A stretch of 64,000 bases of DNA. Origin: an uncultured SAR116 cluster alpha proteobacterium (GTDB lineage Bacteria; Pseudomonadota; Alphaproteobacteria; Puniceispirillales; Marisalimonadaceae). Shown here in pieces: positions 27,484 through 37,265 of the stretch. Location: contig CACNEF010000001.1 in NCBI GenBank assembly GCA_902619485.1, forward strand, positions 496,001 through 560,000, in the 5' to 3' direction. The notes beneath the pieces were generated by a model. That model did no database searches. It saw nothing but the letters and a program-made list of their open reading frames with translations, and was not told the DNA's origin. The position numbers and the translations under genes were made by a program. The number at the start of each line of letters is the position of its first letter. The first letter of the stretch is position 1.

Positions 27484-29118
27484 ATGAGAAATCCAGAACA
27501 AAACAAAACATTTTTTTTCTTAAGTGGTTTTACCCAATCAGCTATCTTTACAATGTTTAGTCGTATATCTGGGTATTTAAGAGATGTATTTGTAGCGGCA
27601 TTTTTAGGTGCTGGAATTTTTTCTGATATATTTTTTATCTCTTATAAATTACCAAATTTATTTAGGAGAATTACAGCAGAAGGAGCTCTTACTTCATCTT
27701 TTTTGCCAATTTATGCTAAACTAAAGTCTCAAAATGGTGATGAGATTGCCATAAAATATTTTAAAACAATTGTTTTAAGAGTAACATTAATATTAGTTTT
27801 TCTAATGATTTGTGTTCAAATCTTTATGCCTTTTGTTATCCATTTTCTAGTTCCTGGATTCATTAATAACAGAGAAGTCACAAACCAAATTATCTCACTT
27901 ACAAGAATAACAATCTTATTTATGCCCTTAATATCTTCAGTTGCTTTGTTAGGTGTAGCAACGAATGTATCAGGAAGATTTTGGATATTGTCATTTACTC
28001 CTATAATTTTAAATGTATTTATCATTCTAAGTTGTTTTTTTATAAGTGATTACTGGACAATTAAATCCTTACCTTTAGGAATAGCGATGGTAGCTGCTGG
28101 TATATTTCAACTTATTTTTATGCTAGTAATGATTAAAAAGTATGAAATTTTAAATCCTAAAAAAGTTGAAAAAAAAGTAAGTTCAAAAAATAATGAAAGT
28201 GTAGTTAATTCTCATATTAAACAAACATGGCGAAGATTTTTACCAGCTGCATTTGGTGGTGGTATTTTACAAATAAACTTATTGGTGGATACAGTATTAG
28301 CAAGTTTATTAGGATTTGGTTCAGTTTCGTATCTTTATTTTGCTGATAGAATTGCACAGTTACCTTTAGGAATAATTGGAATTGCATTAGGTACCACCCT
28401 TTTAACCTCATTATCCAGAGCAAGTGCTCAACACGATATCAAACAATTTTCCAAGGAGTTGATCATATCATTAAAAATAGGATTGTTTTTTTCGATACCT
28501 GCTGCGTTTGTTTTTATATTTTATAATGATTTAGTTATAAAAGTTTTGTTTGAAAGGGGTGAATTTACTTTTAATGAAACAAAACATACTTCAGTAGCTT
28601 TGTTAGCATATTCTTTTGGTATACCAGCATTTATTATGATGAAATCTTGTCAACCTGCTTTTCTTGCAATTGGAAATACAAAAACGCCAATGTATATTGG
28701 TCTTATTCTATTAATTTTAAATATTATATTATCATATAGTTTAATGAATTTTCTAAATCATGCAGGTATTGCGTTAGCTACATCAATTGTATCTTGGATA
28801 GGAACAGCAATATATATAATACTCTTAGTTAAAAATGGAAAAATTACAAAACCTAAATTTTCATTGAAAGAAGAACATTTAAATATATTTTCGGTTATTT
28901 CTTATTTTCTAAAAATCACTCTTGTTTCTATTTTAATGATGATAAGTATGAAATTAGTTCAGTACACATTAGAAAGTTTTAATTTATATGAATTTTTTGT
29001 ACTAATAATTTTATGTATAGTTGGTTTTTTTACGTATATTTTGACGTCTTTAATATTTAAATTTATTCCTCAAGAATTATATGATTTTATATACTTGAAA
29101 TTTAAGAAAGCAAAATAA
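27484..29118 (+). CDS. murJ: Lipid II flippase MurJ
   Basis: MurJ flips the peptidoglycan precursor lipid II across the inner membrane. The 544-residue protein is a multi-pass membrane protein, with about 14 hydrophobic segments expected. The N-terminal family signature is clear: [19 protein letters not shown], then [19 protein letters not shown]. Conserved Arg residues for the cavity are in these segments. It follows glnD by 14 bases and precedes trpS by four, matching the alphaproteobacterial order. Confidence 0.97.
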   Translation: MRNPEQNKTFFFLSGFTQSAIFTMFSRISGYLRDVFVAAFLGAGIFSDIFFISYKLPNLFRRITAEGALTSSFLPIYAKLKSQNGDEIAIKYFKTIVLRVTLILVFLMICVQIFMPFVIHFLVPGFINNREVTNQIISLTRITILFMPLISSVALLGVATNVSGRFWILSFTPIILNVFIILSCFFISDYWTIKSLPLGIAMVAAGIFQLIFMLVMIKKYEILNPKKVEKKVSSKNNESVVNSHIKQTWRRFLPAAFGGGILQINLLVDTVLASLLGFGSVSYLYFADRIAQLPLGIIGIALGTTLLTSLSRASAQHDIKQFSKELIISLKIGLFFSIPAAFVFIFYNDLVIKVLFERGEFTFNETKHTSVALLAYSFGIPAFIMMKSCQPAFLAIGNTKTPMYIGLILLILNIILSYSLMNFLNHAGIALATSIVSWIGTAIYIILLVKNGKITKPKFSLKEEHLNIFSVISYFLKITLVSILMMISMKLVQYTLESFNLYEFFVLIILCIVGFFTYILTSLIFKFIPQELYDFIYLKFKKAK

Positions 29119-29122
29119 CATA

Positions 29123-30157
29123 ATGATTAATTCACAATTAAACAAAAGTAAAAAAAGAATATTTTCTGGAATACAACCAACAGGTAACTTACATTTAGGT
29201 AATTACTTAGGTGCAATAAAAAATTGGGTCAATTTTCAAAATGAAATTTACTCAATATTTTCAATTGTAGATTTACATGCAATTACAGTTCCTCAAGAGC
29301 CAGCTCAACTTAAATCTTCAATTCATGAGGTAACAGCAGCAATTATTGCGTCAGGAATAGATCCTAAAAAAGCTATTGTGTTTAACCAATCTTCCGTGAA
29401 AGAACATGCTGAATTGGCTTGGATATTTAATTGTGTATGTAGAATAGGATGGTTAAATAGAATGACACAATTTAAGGAAAAGGCAGGAAAAAATCGAGAA
29501 AAGGCTACTGTTGGTTTATATGGATATCCAGTCTTAATGGCTGCAGACATATTGCTTTATAAAGCCACACATGTTCCTGTGGGAGATGACCAAAAGCAAC
29601 ATATTGAATTAGCTAGAGATATAGCATCTTCTTTTAATAATATGTTTGCTTGTGATGATCAAAAAAATTATTTTCCTTTACCTGAGCCACAAATCTTAGG
29701 TCAGGCCACTCGGGTTATGAGTCTTAGAGATGGAACAAAAAAAATGAGTAAGTCTGACGTTTCTGATGCATCTAGAATAAACTTAACTGATACTAAAGAA
29801 GAAATTTCAAATAAAATAAAAAAAGCCAAAACGGATCCTCTTCCATTACCTGAAACTATAGAACAACTCAGCACTAGACCAGAAGCGTTGAATTTAATAA
29901 ATATTTATTCATCATTATCCAATCAATCAGTTGATCAAACTTTAAGTCAATTCTGTGGACATGGTTTTTCCTTTTTTAAACCTAAACTCATTGATTTGGC
30001 CGTTGAAACTCTAAACCCAATTTCATCTGAAATGAGAAAATTATTAAACGATCGCAAAGAAATCGATGAAATATTGAGAAATGGTGCAAACAATGCTAGG
30101 AAAATTGCAGAACCTGTATTAAAACAAGTAAAAGAACTTGTAGGTTTTGTAATTTAA
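29123..30157 (+). CDS. trpS: Tryptophanyl-tRNA synthetase
   Basis: TrpS charges tRNA-Trp. It is a class I synthetase with the HIGH-type motif as HLGN in [16 protein letters not shown] near residue 20, and KMSKS in KKMSKSD near residue 207. [15 protein letters not shown], a tryptophan/ATP-pocket segment, is also present. The length of 344 residues is normal. It probably belongs to the mutS-glnD-murJ-trpS transcript. Confidence 0.98.
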   Translation: MINSQLNKSKKRIFSGIQPTGNLHLGNYLGAIKNWVNFQNEIYSIFSIVDLHAITVPQEPAQLKSSIHEVTAAIIASGIDPKKAIVFNQSSVKEHAELAWIFNCVCRIGWLNRMTQFKEKAGKNREKATVGLYGYPVLMAADILLYKATHVPVGDDQKQHIELARDIASSFNNMFACDDQKNYFPLPEPQILGQATRVMSLRDGTKKMSKSDVSDASRINLTDTKEEISNKIKKAKTDPLPLPETIEQLSTRPEALNLINIYSSLSNQSVDQTLSQFCGHGFSFFKPKLIDLAVETLNPISSEMRKLLNDRKEIDEILRNGANNARKIAEPVLKQVKELVGFVI

Positions 30158-30198
30158 AAAGTTAATTTGTAGAAAGAAATAATGCTAATATAATTTTC

Positions 30199-30204
30199 AG
30201 GAGG
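30199..30204 (+). promoter_or_regulatory. Full-consensus ribosome-binding site of the nfuA-like gene
   Basis: A perfect AGGAGG lies six bases before the ATG, stronger than most sites in this window. A TATAAT (30189-30194) with TTGTAG 16 bases upstream stands just before it, but a transcript from that promoter would start within the AGGAGG, so the promoter is doubtful. Confidence 0.6.
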
Positions 30205-30210
30205 TTAATT

Positions 30211-30768
30211 ATGTTTATTCAAACTGAAGACACACCAAACCCAGAAACATTAAAATTTATTCCTGGTAATATTATTCTTAAAACAGGAACTGCAGATTTT
30301 TCAAGTAAAGAAGTTGCATCAGTTTCACCATTGGCTTTAAAGTTGTTCGAAATTGATGGGGTTAGTAGAGTTTTTTTAGCAACTGACTTTATTTCTGTAA
30401 CTAAAGAACCTCAATTAGATTGGAATAACCTGAAACCTTCAATATTAACAGCGATTATGGAGCACTTTTCTAGTGGTCTTCCAGCGATTAATGAAACAGA
30501 GTATAAAAACTCTGAATCAAACAATATTGAAGATTCAGAAACTATTAAACAAATAAAAGATTTGTTGGAAACTCGTGTTAGGCCTGCTGTTGCAATGGAT
30601 GGCGGAGATATTACATTTTGTTCTTTTGAAAAAGGAGTAGTTACTTTGCAAATGAAAGGAGCGTGTGCTGGATGTCCATCTAGTACAGCTACTTTGAAAA
30701 TGGGAATTGAAAATATGCTTAGACATTACATTCCTGAAGTCACTGAAGTAAGGGCAGCAGAATTATAA
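30211..30768 (+). CDS. NifU-like iron-sulfur cluster carrier (NfuA/Nfu1 type)
   Basis: The 185-residue protein has an N-terminal Nfu domain (MFIQTEDTPNPETLKFIPG, about residues 1-90) and a C-terminal NifU domain with the cluster-binding Cys152 and Cys155 in GACAGCPSSTATLK. This is the mitochondrial Nfu1/alphaproteobacterial type, which transfers 4Fe-4S clusters to client enzymes. It follows trpS, as in related genomes. Clients in this window could include MiaB and HemW, an inference from cluster need only. Confidence 0.93.
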   Translation: MFIQTEDTPNPETLKFIPGNIILKTGTADFSSKEVASVSPLALKLFEIDGVSRVFLATDFISVTKEPQLDWNNLKPSILTAIMEHFSSGLPAINETEYKNSESNNIEDSETIKQIKDLLETRVRPAVAMDGGDITFCSFEKGVVTLQMKGACAGCPSSTATLKMGIENMLRHYIPEVTEVRAAEL

Positions 30769-30809
30769 AAAATCTAATTTTAATTATTTTTATAACCTAA
30801 AATTATGTT

Positions 30810-31784
30810 ATGAGTATACGTCGTTACCATGATGCTTTATTTTTACTGATAATTCTTTTATTATTTTTAGTTGGTTTTTTAGGGCCAAAATTTTGGATGA
30901 TACCGCAACCATTATTTAATTTTAAAGCTATGCAAAATAACATTAGTAATCCTGTTGTAAGCATTGATAGACTGAATCTGTTTTATTCTAACAATAACTA
31001 TTTATCTTCGGATCAATTAAATAACAAAGTTACTGTATTAAATTGGGCTAAAATTATTTTGAAGTATGTACAAAATGATATCCCTATTCCAAGAATGTAT
31101 TTTCCTTATATCCCAAAAAATATAAGTCAGTATGAAACAAATAAAAAAAAATCAACATTTATAGCTATTTTAACACCACTTGCACTTAGAGGAAATGAAT
31201 TGGTATTAGAAGAAAGAAAGCTAATGAATATAGCATTTTCCACAAATAATATTTACCAAATAGAGCGTCTTTCAAAAAAATATAAAGTTAAAAATTTTAA
31301 GAAAATTAATTTTGGTAACTTAAATAGATCAGAACTTAAAAAGATAAGAATAGAATTATTGAGTAAAATTAATACTATACCAATTTCATTAATTTTAGCC
31401 CAATCTATAATTGAAAGTGGATGGGGAGCCTCAAGGTTCGCTCAAGAAGGGAATGCACTTTTTGGTCAATGGACATGGAAAAACAACGATGGAATAAAAC
31501 CAAAAGGTAATCTAGATGCAAATTTTTCTGTTAAAAATTTTGATAGTTTATTGGACTCAGTTAATTCATATATATTGAATTTAAATACTCATACAGCATA
31601 CAAAGAGTTAAGAAATTTTAGAACATCACAATATAGAGTAGGCAAAAAAATTACTGGAAATGATATGGCAAATTTTTTAGATAAATATGCGGAAATTGGT
31701 TTTCAGTATGTTACTAAAATTAAAAATATGATTGAAAAAAACCAATTGAGTAAGTATGAAAATTCTATTTTAACTATTTATTGA
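30810..31784 (+). CDS. Bax-like glucosaminidase-family protein
   Basis: A 324-residue protein with one N-terminal membrane anchor (residues 9-30) and a C-terminal Bax/glucosaminidase domain. The hallmark SLILAQSIIESGWGASRF, with the predicted catalytic Glu near residue 201, is followed by GNALFGQWTW and FLDKYAEIGFQYV. Such domains cut the glycan strand of peptidoglycan or related polymers. It should act in the periplasm, tethered to the inner membrane. It converges on the polysaccharide deacetylase gene with a seven-base gap. Confidence 0.85.
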   Translation: MSIRRYHDALFLLIILLLFLVGFLGPKFWMIPQPLFNFKAMQNNISNPVVSIDRLNLFYSNNNYLSSDQLNNKVTVLNWAKIILKYVQNDIPIPRMYFPYIPKNISQYETNKKKSTFIAILTPLALRGNELVLEERKLMNIAFSTNNIYQIERLSKKYKVKNFKKINFGNLNRSELKKIRIELLSKINTIPISLILAQSIIESGWGASRFAQEGNALFGQWTWKNNDGIKPKGNLDANFSVKNFDSLLDSVNSYILNLNTHTAYKELRNFRTSQYRVGKKITGNDMANFLDKYAEIGFQYVTKIKNMIEKNQLSKYENSILTIY

Positions 31785-31791
31785 TTTGATA

Positions 31792-32817
31792 TTAATTAAT
31801 AATAAATTGTCTTCCAAGCCATCGCCATCTATTGTTATTTCCAGCCATTGTACAATTTATTCTTCCTCTTCCTTTTAAGAAAGGACCGTTTAATCGTACT
31901 TCTATTCTGTTTTTTCCTAATCTTTTAGTATCAGCTTTTAAACCATTATTCGCAAAGCATTTCACGGCATTTTTAGGCTCAATTTTCTTAGATATTGTAA
32001 ATCCATAAGAAGGAGGATTTTTTGAAATAACTGGGTTTTTTGGTGAAAGATCAGAAATTGGCATTGGTAATGCGTTCACTGCTAATAAAAATCTATCCAT
32101 GTCGCCATATTTTTCATTCATTGCAAACCTTGGAAGTTCATACATACCTAAACTTTTATGTGCAACTCCTGAATGTTGACCAAAAGCAGCAACAAATCCA
32201 TGTTGCTTAACTTGTTCTATAACTTCTAAATTATATTCTCCATAAGGATAGGCAAAATATTTTGGTGTCCCTCCAATTTCGTCAATAAATCGTTTATTTG
32301 AAATAGATAGTTCTTGTATAATTTTTTCTGTTGTTAACTTAAACATATGTGGGTGTGACTTAGTTTGGCTTCCAATAGTAACTCCATGATCTCTTAAAAT
32401 TCTGATTTGTTCCCAACTCATATATCCAGGTGTTTTATTATCGATAACATCTGTTGATACGAACAAAGTAAAAGGCAAATTATATTTTTTAAATATCGGC
32501 CAAGCATATTTATATACTGAAGAGTAAGCGTCATCAATTGTGATGACTACGGACCTGTCTTTTGTTGGCTCAACATTATTTATTGCTTGAAGTGCCTTAT
32601 CAATAGTAATTACGTTATATTTAGGTTTTATTAATTCGTTAATGTGTTCTAAAAACTGTTGTTTTTTAATATTAGTTGATGGATATCTACTATCTCCAAA
32701 TCTATGATACATTATAAAAGAAGCATGATTGGATTTTGAAACTTGGCTTTTTTCATTAGTTTGAGAAAATGAAAAGGTAGGTATAGTAAAAAATAAAAAA
32801 GTAAGTAGAAACTTCAT
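31792..32817 (-). CDS. Secreted polysaccharide deacetylase
   Basis: A 341-residue exported protein: a signal peptide ends near SFSQ (residue 19), followed by a NodB-homology domain. The metal and catalytic residues are visible as TIDDAY (Asp95-Asp96) and SHPHM (His155 and His157), with the later YPYGEY motif. The C-terminal 90 residues are a small extra domain rich in Asn, Arg and Gly that I do not recognise. It would remove acetyl groups from peptidoglycan or an exopolysaccharide; the substrate is not evident. Confidence 0.88.
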   Translation of the reverse strand: MKFLLTFLFFTIPTFSFSQTNEKSQVSKSNHASFIMYHRFGDSRYPSTNIKKQQFLEHINELIKPKYNVITIDKALQAINNVEPTKDRSVVITIDDAYSSVYKYAWPIFKKYNLPFTLFVSTDVIDNKTPGYMSWEQIRILRDHGVTIGSQTKSHPHMFKLTTEKIIQELSISNKRFIDEIGGTPKYFAYPYGEYNLEVIEQVKQHGFVAAFGQHSGVAHKSLGMYELPRFAMNEKYGDMDRFLLAVNALPMPISDLSPKNPVISKNPPSYGFTISKKIEPKNAVKCFANNGLKADTKRLGKNRIEVRLNGPFLKGRGRINCTMAGNNNRWRWLGRQFIIN

Positions 32818-32919
32818 TTAATCCTCAATAGTCAATAATTTAATTCAAAGACAATTAACTTTATTATATAATTAATCTAAATAGCGCTACATTTTTCTTA
32901 TTGTTGATTAAAGATTTTC

Positions 32920-33642
32920 ATGATTATTTCCATAGAAACAAGTACATCAGATTTATCACTTACTTTATTAAACAAAAATAATATTTTAAGTCACGTATCC
33001 ATCCCTATTAAGAATGAATTATCTGAAATTATTGTACCAACAATCAAAATGTTTTTAAGAGATAACTTAATATCTTTCGATAATATTTCCTTTTTGGCAG
33101 TTGGTTGCGGGCCAGGTAGTTTTACAGGAATTCGTGCTGTCATTTCAACTGCTTTAGGTATAACTGTTTCTAAAAGTCATATTAAAAGTATAGGTATAAA
33201 TTCATTGGCTGGCTTGGCAATGTCTGCACTACAAGAAGCCAAAACTTTGAAAGTAAAATATGTAATCAGCTCTATTGATAGCAAAAAGGAAGATCTTTTT
33301 TTGCAGTTATTTAAGATTAACTATACTAAAAACGGATTATTACCAATTGTCGCTATAAGTGATATTGATACGATAAAGATTGAAAAATTATATAATTATT
33401 TTTTGGTTCACAATTTAAATTTAACAGAAGTTTTATTTGTTGGTCATCAATCTAATATGGCAAAAAACATAATAGAAAATTTGAAAGTTTCTAAAAACTC
33501 AACACAATATCCAGATTCTCTGGGAATTGGAAAAATTGCTTCATGTATAATATCAAACAAAATCAGTATCAATAAAACTACTTACGCATTTAAAAAATTT
33601 AAACCTATATATGCTCGATCTGCACAAATTAATTTAAAATGA
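32920..33642 (+). CDS. tsaB: tRNA t6A threonylcarbamoyl complex subunit TsaB
   Basis: TsaB is the inactive ASKHA-fold partner that holds TsaD and TsaE during synthesis of N6-threonylcarbamoyladenosine on tRNAs. The N-terminal IISIETSTSDLSLTLL and the loop GCGPGSFTGIRAVISTALG near residues 62-80 identify it. The length of 240 residues is normal. It overlaps rimI by four bases, a widely conserved pairing. The deacetylase gene is divergent, with a 102-base spacer holding no clear site. Confidence 0.94.
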   Translation: MIISIETSTSDLSLTLLNKNNILSHVSIPIKNELSEIIVPTIKMFLRDNLISFDNISFLAVGCGPGSFTGIRAVISTALGITVSKSHIKSIGINSLAGLAMSALQEAKTLKVKYVISSIDSKKEDLFLQLFKINYTKNGLLPIVAISDIDTIKIEKLYNYFLVHNLNLTEVLFVGHQSNMAKNIIENLKVSKNSTQYPDSLGIGKIASCIISNKISINKTTYAFKKFKPIYARSAQINLK

Positions 33643-34070
33643 TTAATATAGGGCAAGTAAAAAAAGGTGATCTATTAAAGTTAATTGAAATTGACAAGGA
33701 TATTTTTAATTATCCTACATCTATAAAAGATTTTGAAAATTATTTTAAAATAGAGACAATTAAAATATGGAAAATTTCAACTACAAAAATTATTGGATTT
33801 GTAATTTTTTATCATGTTAGAGATGAAATCGAAATAATACAAATTGGTATCATGAAATCATATCAAAGAAGGAACTATGGATCCCTAATAGTTAATAAAA
33901 TAAAAAAGCTTAAAGATATAAGAAAAATTTTTCTTGAAGTATCTGTAGAAAACATCCAAGCAATAAATTTTTATTTAAAAAATGGTTTTAAAAAAATTGG
34001 AATAAGAAAAGGCTACTATAAAAGAAATAAGCAAAGAGTAGATGCATTAAGATTATTATTTGAAATTTAA
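33639..34070 (+). CDS. rimI: RimI-like ribosomal protein N-acetyltransferase
   Basis: A 143-residue GNAT protein. The acetyl-CoA-binding loop reads SYQRRNYGSLIVNKI near residues 73-87, and the typical EVSVENIQAINFYLKNGFKKIGIRKGYY closes the domain. RimI acetylates the N-terminal Ala of ribosomal protein S18 in E. coli. Function is inferred from the tsaB-rimI gene pair and the family fold. The loop has Asn-Tyr-Gly in place of the usual Gly-x-Gly-x-Gly/Ala. Confidence 0.85.
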   Translation: MINIGQVKKGDLLKLIEIDKDIFNYPTSIKDFENYFKIETIKIWKISTTKIIGFVIFYHVRDEIEIIQIGIMKSYQRRNYGSLIVNKIKKLKDIRKIFLEVSVENIQAINFYLKNGFKKIGIRKGYYKRNKQRVDALRLLFEI

Positions 34071-34126
34071 TAAAAATGAAATACTTAAAATTTATTTTAT
34101 AACAATAAACTTCTAGTAGGTGTTTT

Positions 34127-35017
34127 ATGTTAATCGCTAAAGTAAAAGATAATATTGTAAAAAAAGATTTTAAAATAAGAAAATTTAATTCAATCTTTAA
34201 AAAAAAAATTTATTCTTTACAACCTCTAAAAACTAAAAAAACTTTTTCTAAAATTGAAGTTGATAATTTTATTATTAAAATTGCCGAGAAAAAATCAGAA
34301 TTGAAAAAAGCTCAAGCTCTTAGGTATTCAGTTTTTTACAAAGAAAAAAAAGCTGTACCAACATTATCAAAAAAAATTTTAAGGTTAGATTATGACAAAG
34401 TTGATAAATTTGCTGATCATCTTATTGTAATAGACAAGAATAGAAAAGGTATTAAAAACAAAATTGTAGGGACCTATAGACTTCTTCGTGGTGATATAGT
34501 AGCTCGTTATGGTGAGTTTTATACTTCTTCAGAATTTGATTTATCTAAGATATTGAATGCTTATAAAAATAATCAAATACTTGAATTAGGAAGGTCATGT
34601 GTTCATAAAGATTATAGAAATGGAACCATAATGAACCTCCTTTGGAAAGCAATTGCTAAGTATGTAAAATTATATGATATAAAAATCTTATTAGGATGCG
34701 CAAGTTTTCACGGGACTGATGTGATGAAATACAGCAATGAATTATCTTATTTAAGAAAGAATTTTTCTTTACCAGATGAATTGTCAGTAAAAAGTTTGGA
34801 TACAAAAATATATCCTTCTTACACTGAAATTAATTGCAACACCAATGATTTAAGAACTTTTGTAAAATTGCCACCACTTATAAAAGGATATCTTAGAATT
34901 GGTGGAAAGGTCAGTTATGATTGTTTTGTTGACTATGAATTCAATACAATAGACCTATGTGTGATTGTGACAACTGACAACTTAGATAAAAAATATAAGA
35001 AGAAATATTTAAATTAA
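34127..35017 (+). CDS. olsB: Ornithine N-acyltransferase OlsB (hemolysin-like)
   Basis: OlsB adds a 3-hydroxyacyl chain from acyl-ACP to ornithine, giving lyso-ornithine lipid. The 296-residue protein carries the acetyltransferase-like core: QALRYSVFYKEKKA, GTYRLLRGDIVARYGEFYTSSEFDL, LELGRSCVHKDYRNG and LLGCASFHGTD. The following gene, seven bases downstream, is an acyltransferase able to finish the lipid. Ornithine lipids replace phospholipids under phosphate stress in many marine bacteria. No Pho box is clear in the 56-base upstream spacer. Confidence 0.88.
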   Translation: MLIAKVKDNIVKKDFKIRKFNSIFKKKIYSLQPLKTKKTFSKIEVDNFIIKIAEKKSELKKAQALRYSVFYKEKKAVPTLSKKILRLDYDKVDKFADHLIVIDKNRKGIKNKIVGTYRLLRGDIVARYGEFYTSSEFDLSKILNAYKNNQILELGRSCVHKDYRNGTIMNLLWKAIAKYVKLYDIKILLGCASFHGTDVMKYSNELSYLRKNFSLPDELSVKSLDTKIYPSYTEINCNTNDLRTFVKLPPLIKGYLRIGGKVSYDCFVDYEFNTIDLCVIVTTDNLDKKYKKKYLN

Positions 35018-35023
35018 TAAAAT

Positions 35024-35848
35024 ATGACAACTAAAGAAAATTTTTATTATAGTCCTATCAACAATTTATCATTTATAGATAATTTAATTTTTTATTCAAA
35101 ACTTTTATTTTTTACAATTACTTGCGTTTTCTTAATTACTTTATCTTTACTACTTAGTAAAATAATACCATCAATAGAAAAATGGTCACCGGTATTATTT
35201 CACAAAATGTTACTATGGTTATTGTCTATAGAAGTGGAAATAATAGGTGAAACAGACCAATCCAAAAAAAGTAACTTATTTATAAGCAATCACTTATCTT
35301 ATTTGGATATTCCAATATTAGGATCAAAATTCCCATTAAGATTTGTAGCAAAATCTGAGGTTGAGAGCTGGCCAATTTTTGGTTTTTTAGCCAAGAAAGG
35401 TAGATCAATTTTTATAAGAAGGAATAAAAAAGACAGTCTTATTCAAAAAAATAAAATACTAGATATGCTATCATTAGGCGAGAAGATTTTTATTTTTCCT
35501 GAAGGAACAACATCTGATGGAAATAGGGTTTTAGAATTTAAATCTAGTTCTTTCTCATCAGTAGAAAATCAAAATTTTATAATCCAACCTATAGTTATTG
35601 TTTATTCAGATTTAAATGGCATTCCCATTAACAGATGGTTAAGACCTATGATAGCCTGGTATGGAGATATGGATCTTAAGCCACATTTATCTAAATTAGT
35701 TGTGTTGATGTCAATTAAGGCCCAACTAATTTATTTAGAACCAGTAAATACCCAAAACTTTGAAAACAGAAAAAATTTAAGTAATCATTTAGAAAACAGA
35801 ATAAGAAAAGTTTATTCTAGCGCTTTATCAAAAAAACTTGCAAAATAA
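35024..35848 (+). CDS. olsA: 1-acyl-sn-glycerol-3-phosphate-type acyltransferase (OlsA/PlsC)
   Basis: A 274-residue PlsC-family acyltransferase. The catalytic H(X)4D motif is NHLSYLD near residues 89-95; the second block is RRNKKD, and the glycerol-phosphate-type block is FPEGTTSDG near residue 155. An N-terminal membrane segment spans about residues 24-46. Immediately after olsB, it most likely O-acylates lyso-ornithine lipid (OlsA), though lysophosphatidate could also be a substrate. The olsB-olsA pair is known from other alphaproteobacteria. Confidence 0.87.
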   Translation: MTTKENFYYSPINNLSFIDNLIFYSKLLFFTITCVFLITLSLLLSKIIPSIEKWSPVLFHKMLLWLLSIEVEIIGETDQSKKSNLFISNHLSYLDIPILGSKFPLRFVAKSEVESWPIFGFLAKKGRSIFIRRNKKDSLIQKNKILDMLSLGEKIFIFPEGTTSDGNRVLEFKSSSFSSVENQNFIIQPIVIVYSDLNGIPINRWLRPMIAWYGDMDLKPHLSKLVVLMSIKAQLIYLEPVNTQNFENRKNLSNHLENRIRKVYSSALSKKLAK

Positions 35849-35893
35849 TTTTATAACTGGCAGTAAGTATCGTTAATTTATGATGAAGCATTA

Positions 35894-37240
35894 ATGAAAA
35901 AGCTATTTATTAAAACTCACGGATGTCAGATGAATTTTTATGATTCTGATAGGATGACGGATTTATTAAAACCTCATGGTTATCAGTTAGATGACAATGA
36001 AGATGACGCTGATCTTATAGTTTTGAATACATGCCATATACGTGAAAAGGCAGTTGAAAAAACATATTCTGAGTTAGGGCGTATAAGAGATAAAATTAAT
36101 GCCAGAAAAGAAAAAAATGGAAAAAGATCAATAGTAGCTGTTGCGGGTTGTGTTGCTCAAGCCCAAGGTAAAGAAATTATTAAGCGTTCTCCATGGGTTG
36201 ATATAGTTGTTGGCCCTCAATCATATCAAAATCTTCCTGAATTAATTGCAAAAGTTGATCCAGTTAATAAAAATAAAAACATTAATATTGACTTCCCTAC
36301 TATTCCAAAATTCGACCAGTTAAATGCCAAAATTGAAGAAAGAGGTCCCTCTGCATTTTTAACTATTCAAGAAGGATGCGATAAATTTTGTACTTTTTGT
36401 GTTGTTCCTTACACAAGAGGAGCTGAATATTCGAGACCTTTAAAGTCAATTATAGATGAAGCACATAAATTGATAGATGTTGGCGTTAAAGAAATTACTT
36501 TATTAGGGCAAAATGTTAATGCTTGGAGTTCAAAAGGTCTAGATAACCAAAATTGGGGTCTTGGTAAATTAATAGATGAACTAGCTAAAATTAATGAACT
36601 TAAATTTATTAGATATACTACTTCACATCCTTTAGATATGGATATTGAATTAATAAAATGTCACAAGGATAATAAAAAATTAATGCCTTATCTTCATCTA
36701 CCTGTTCAATCAGGTTCAGACAAAGTGCTCAAAATGATGAACAGAAAACACACATCAAAAGAATATTTAAAAATTATTGAAAAAGTTAGACACTACAATC
36801 CTGAAATTGCAATATCAGGAGATTTTATTATTGGTTTTCCTGGAGAAACCGATAAGGATCACATATCAACATTAAGTTTGATTAAACAGGTCAATTACGC
36901 GCAAGCTTACTCATTCAAATACTCAAAAAGACCTGGAACGCCAGGTAGTGTTTTTCTTAATCAAGTAGATGAGGATATAAAGAACTCTAGATTGTATGAA
37001 GTTCAAGAATTATTAAGATCTCAACAATTATCTTTCAATAAACAAACGATTAACTCTTCAATTAAAGTTTTAGTCCTTAAAAAAGGAAAGAAAAAACATC
37101 AGTATATTGGAAGATCACCATTTAATCAGTCTGTTTATTTTAGTTCTAAAAATGAGGACTTGATAGGATCATTTATAGATTTAAATATTACTGAAGCTTT
37201 TCAAAATAGTTTAACAGGCAATATTTTATCTGATTTATAA
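35894..37240 (+). CDS. miaB: tRNA-2-methylthio-N6-dimethylallyladenosine synthase
   Basis: MiaB adds the methylthio group to i6A37 of tRNAs. The N-terminal cluster domain has Cys in THGCQMN, NTCHIREKA and AGCVAQAQG; the radical-SAM motif is CDKFCTFC near residues 162-169 followed by VVPYTRG; a TRAM domain ends the protein. The length of 448 residues is complete. It starts 45 bases after olsA. Both 4Fe-4S clusters would need carriers such as the Nfu-like protein in this window. Confidence 0.97.
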   Translation: MKKLFIKTHGCQMNFYDSDRMTDLLKPHGYQLDDNEDDADLIVLNTCHIREKAVEKTYSELGRIRDKINARKEKNGKRSIVAVAGCVAQAQGKEIIKRSPWVDIVVGPQSYQNLPELIAKVDPVNKNKNINIDFPTIPKFDQLNAKIEERGPSAFLTIQEGCDKFCTFCVVPYTRGAEYSRPLKSIIDEAHKLIDVGVKEITLLGQNVNAWSSKGLDNQNWGLGKLIDELAKINELKFIRYTTSHPLDMDIELIKCHKDNKKLMPYLHLPVQSGSDKVLKMMNRKHTSKEYLKIIEKVRHYNPEIAISGDFIIGFPGETDKDHISTLSLIKQVNYAQAYSFKYSKRPGTPGSVFLNQVDEDIKNSRLYEVQELLRSQQLSFNKQTINSSIKVLVLKKGKKKHQYIGRSPFNQSVYFSSKNEDLIGSFIDLNITEAFQNSLTGNILSDL

Positions 37241-37265
37241 TGTTAACATCGAAAGCTTATATGTA

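Noticed and set aside
30167-30194. TTGTAG-16-TATAAT promoter before the nfuA-like gene
   Set aside because: Its predicted start falls inside the AGGAGG ribosome-binding site, so it would destroy the leader; I keep only the ribosome-binding site.
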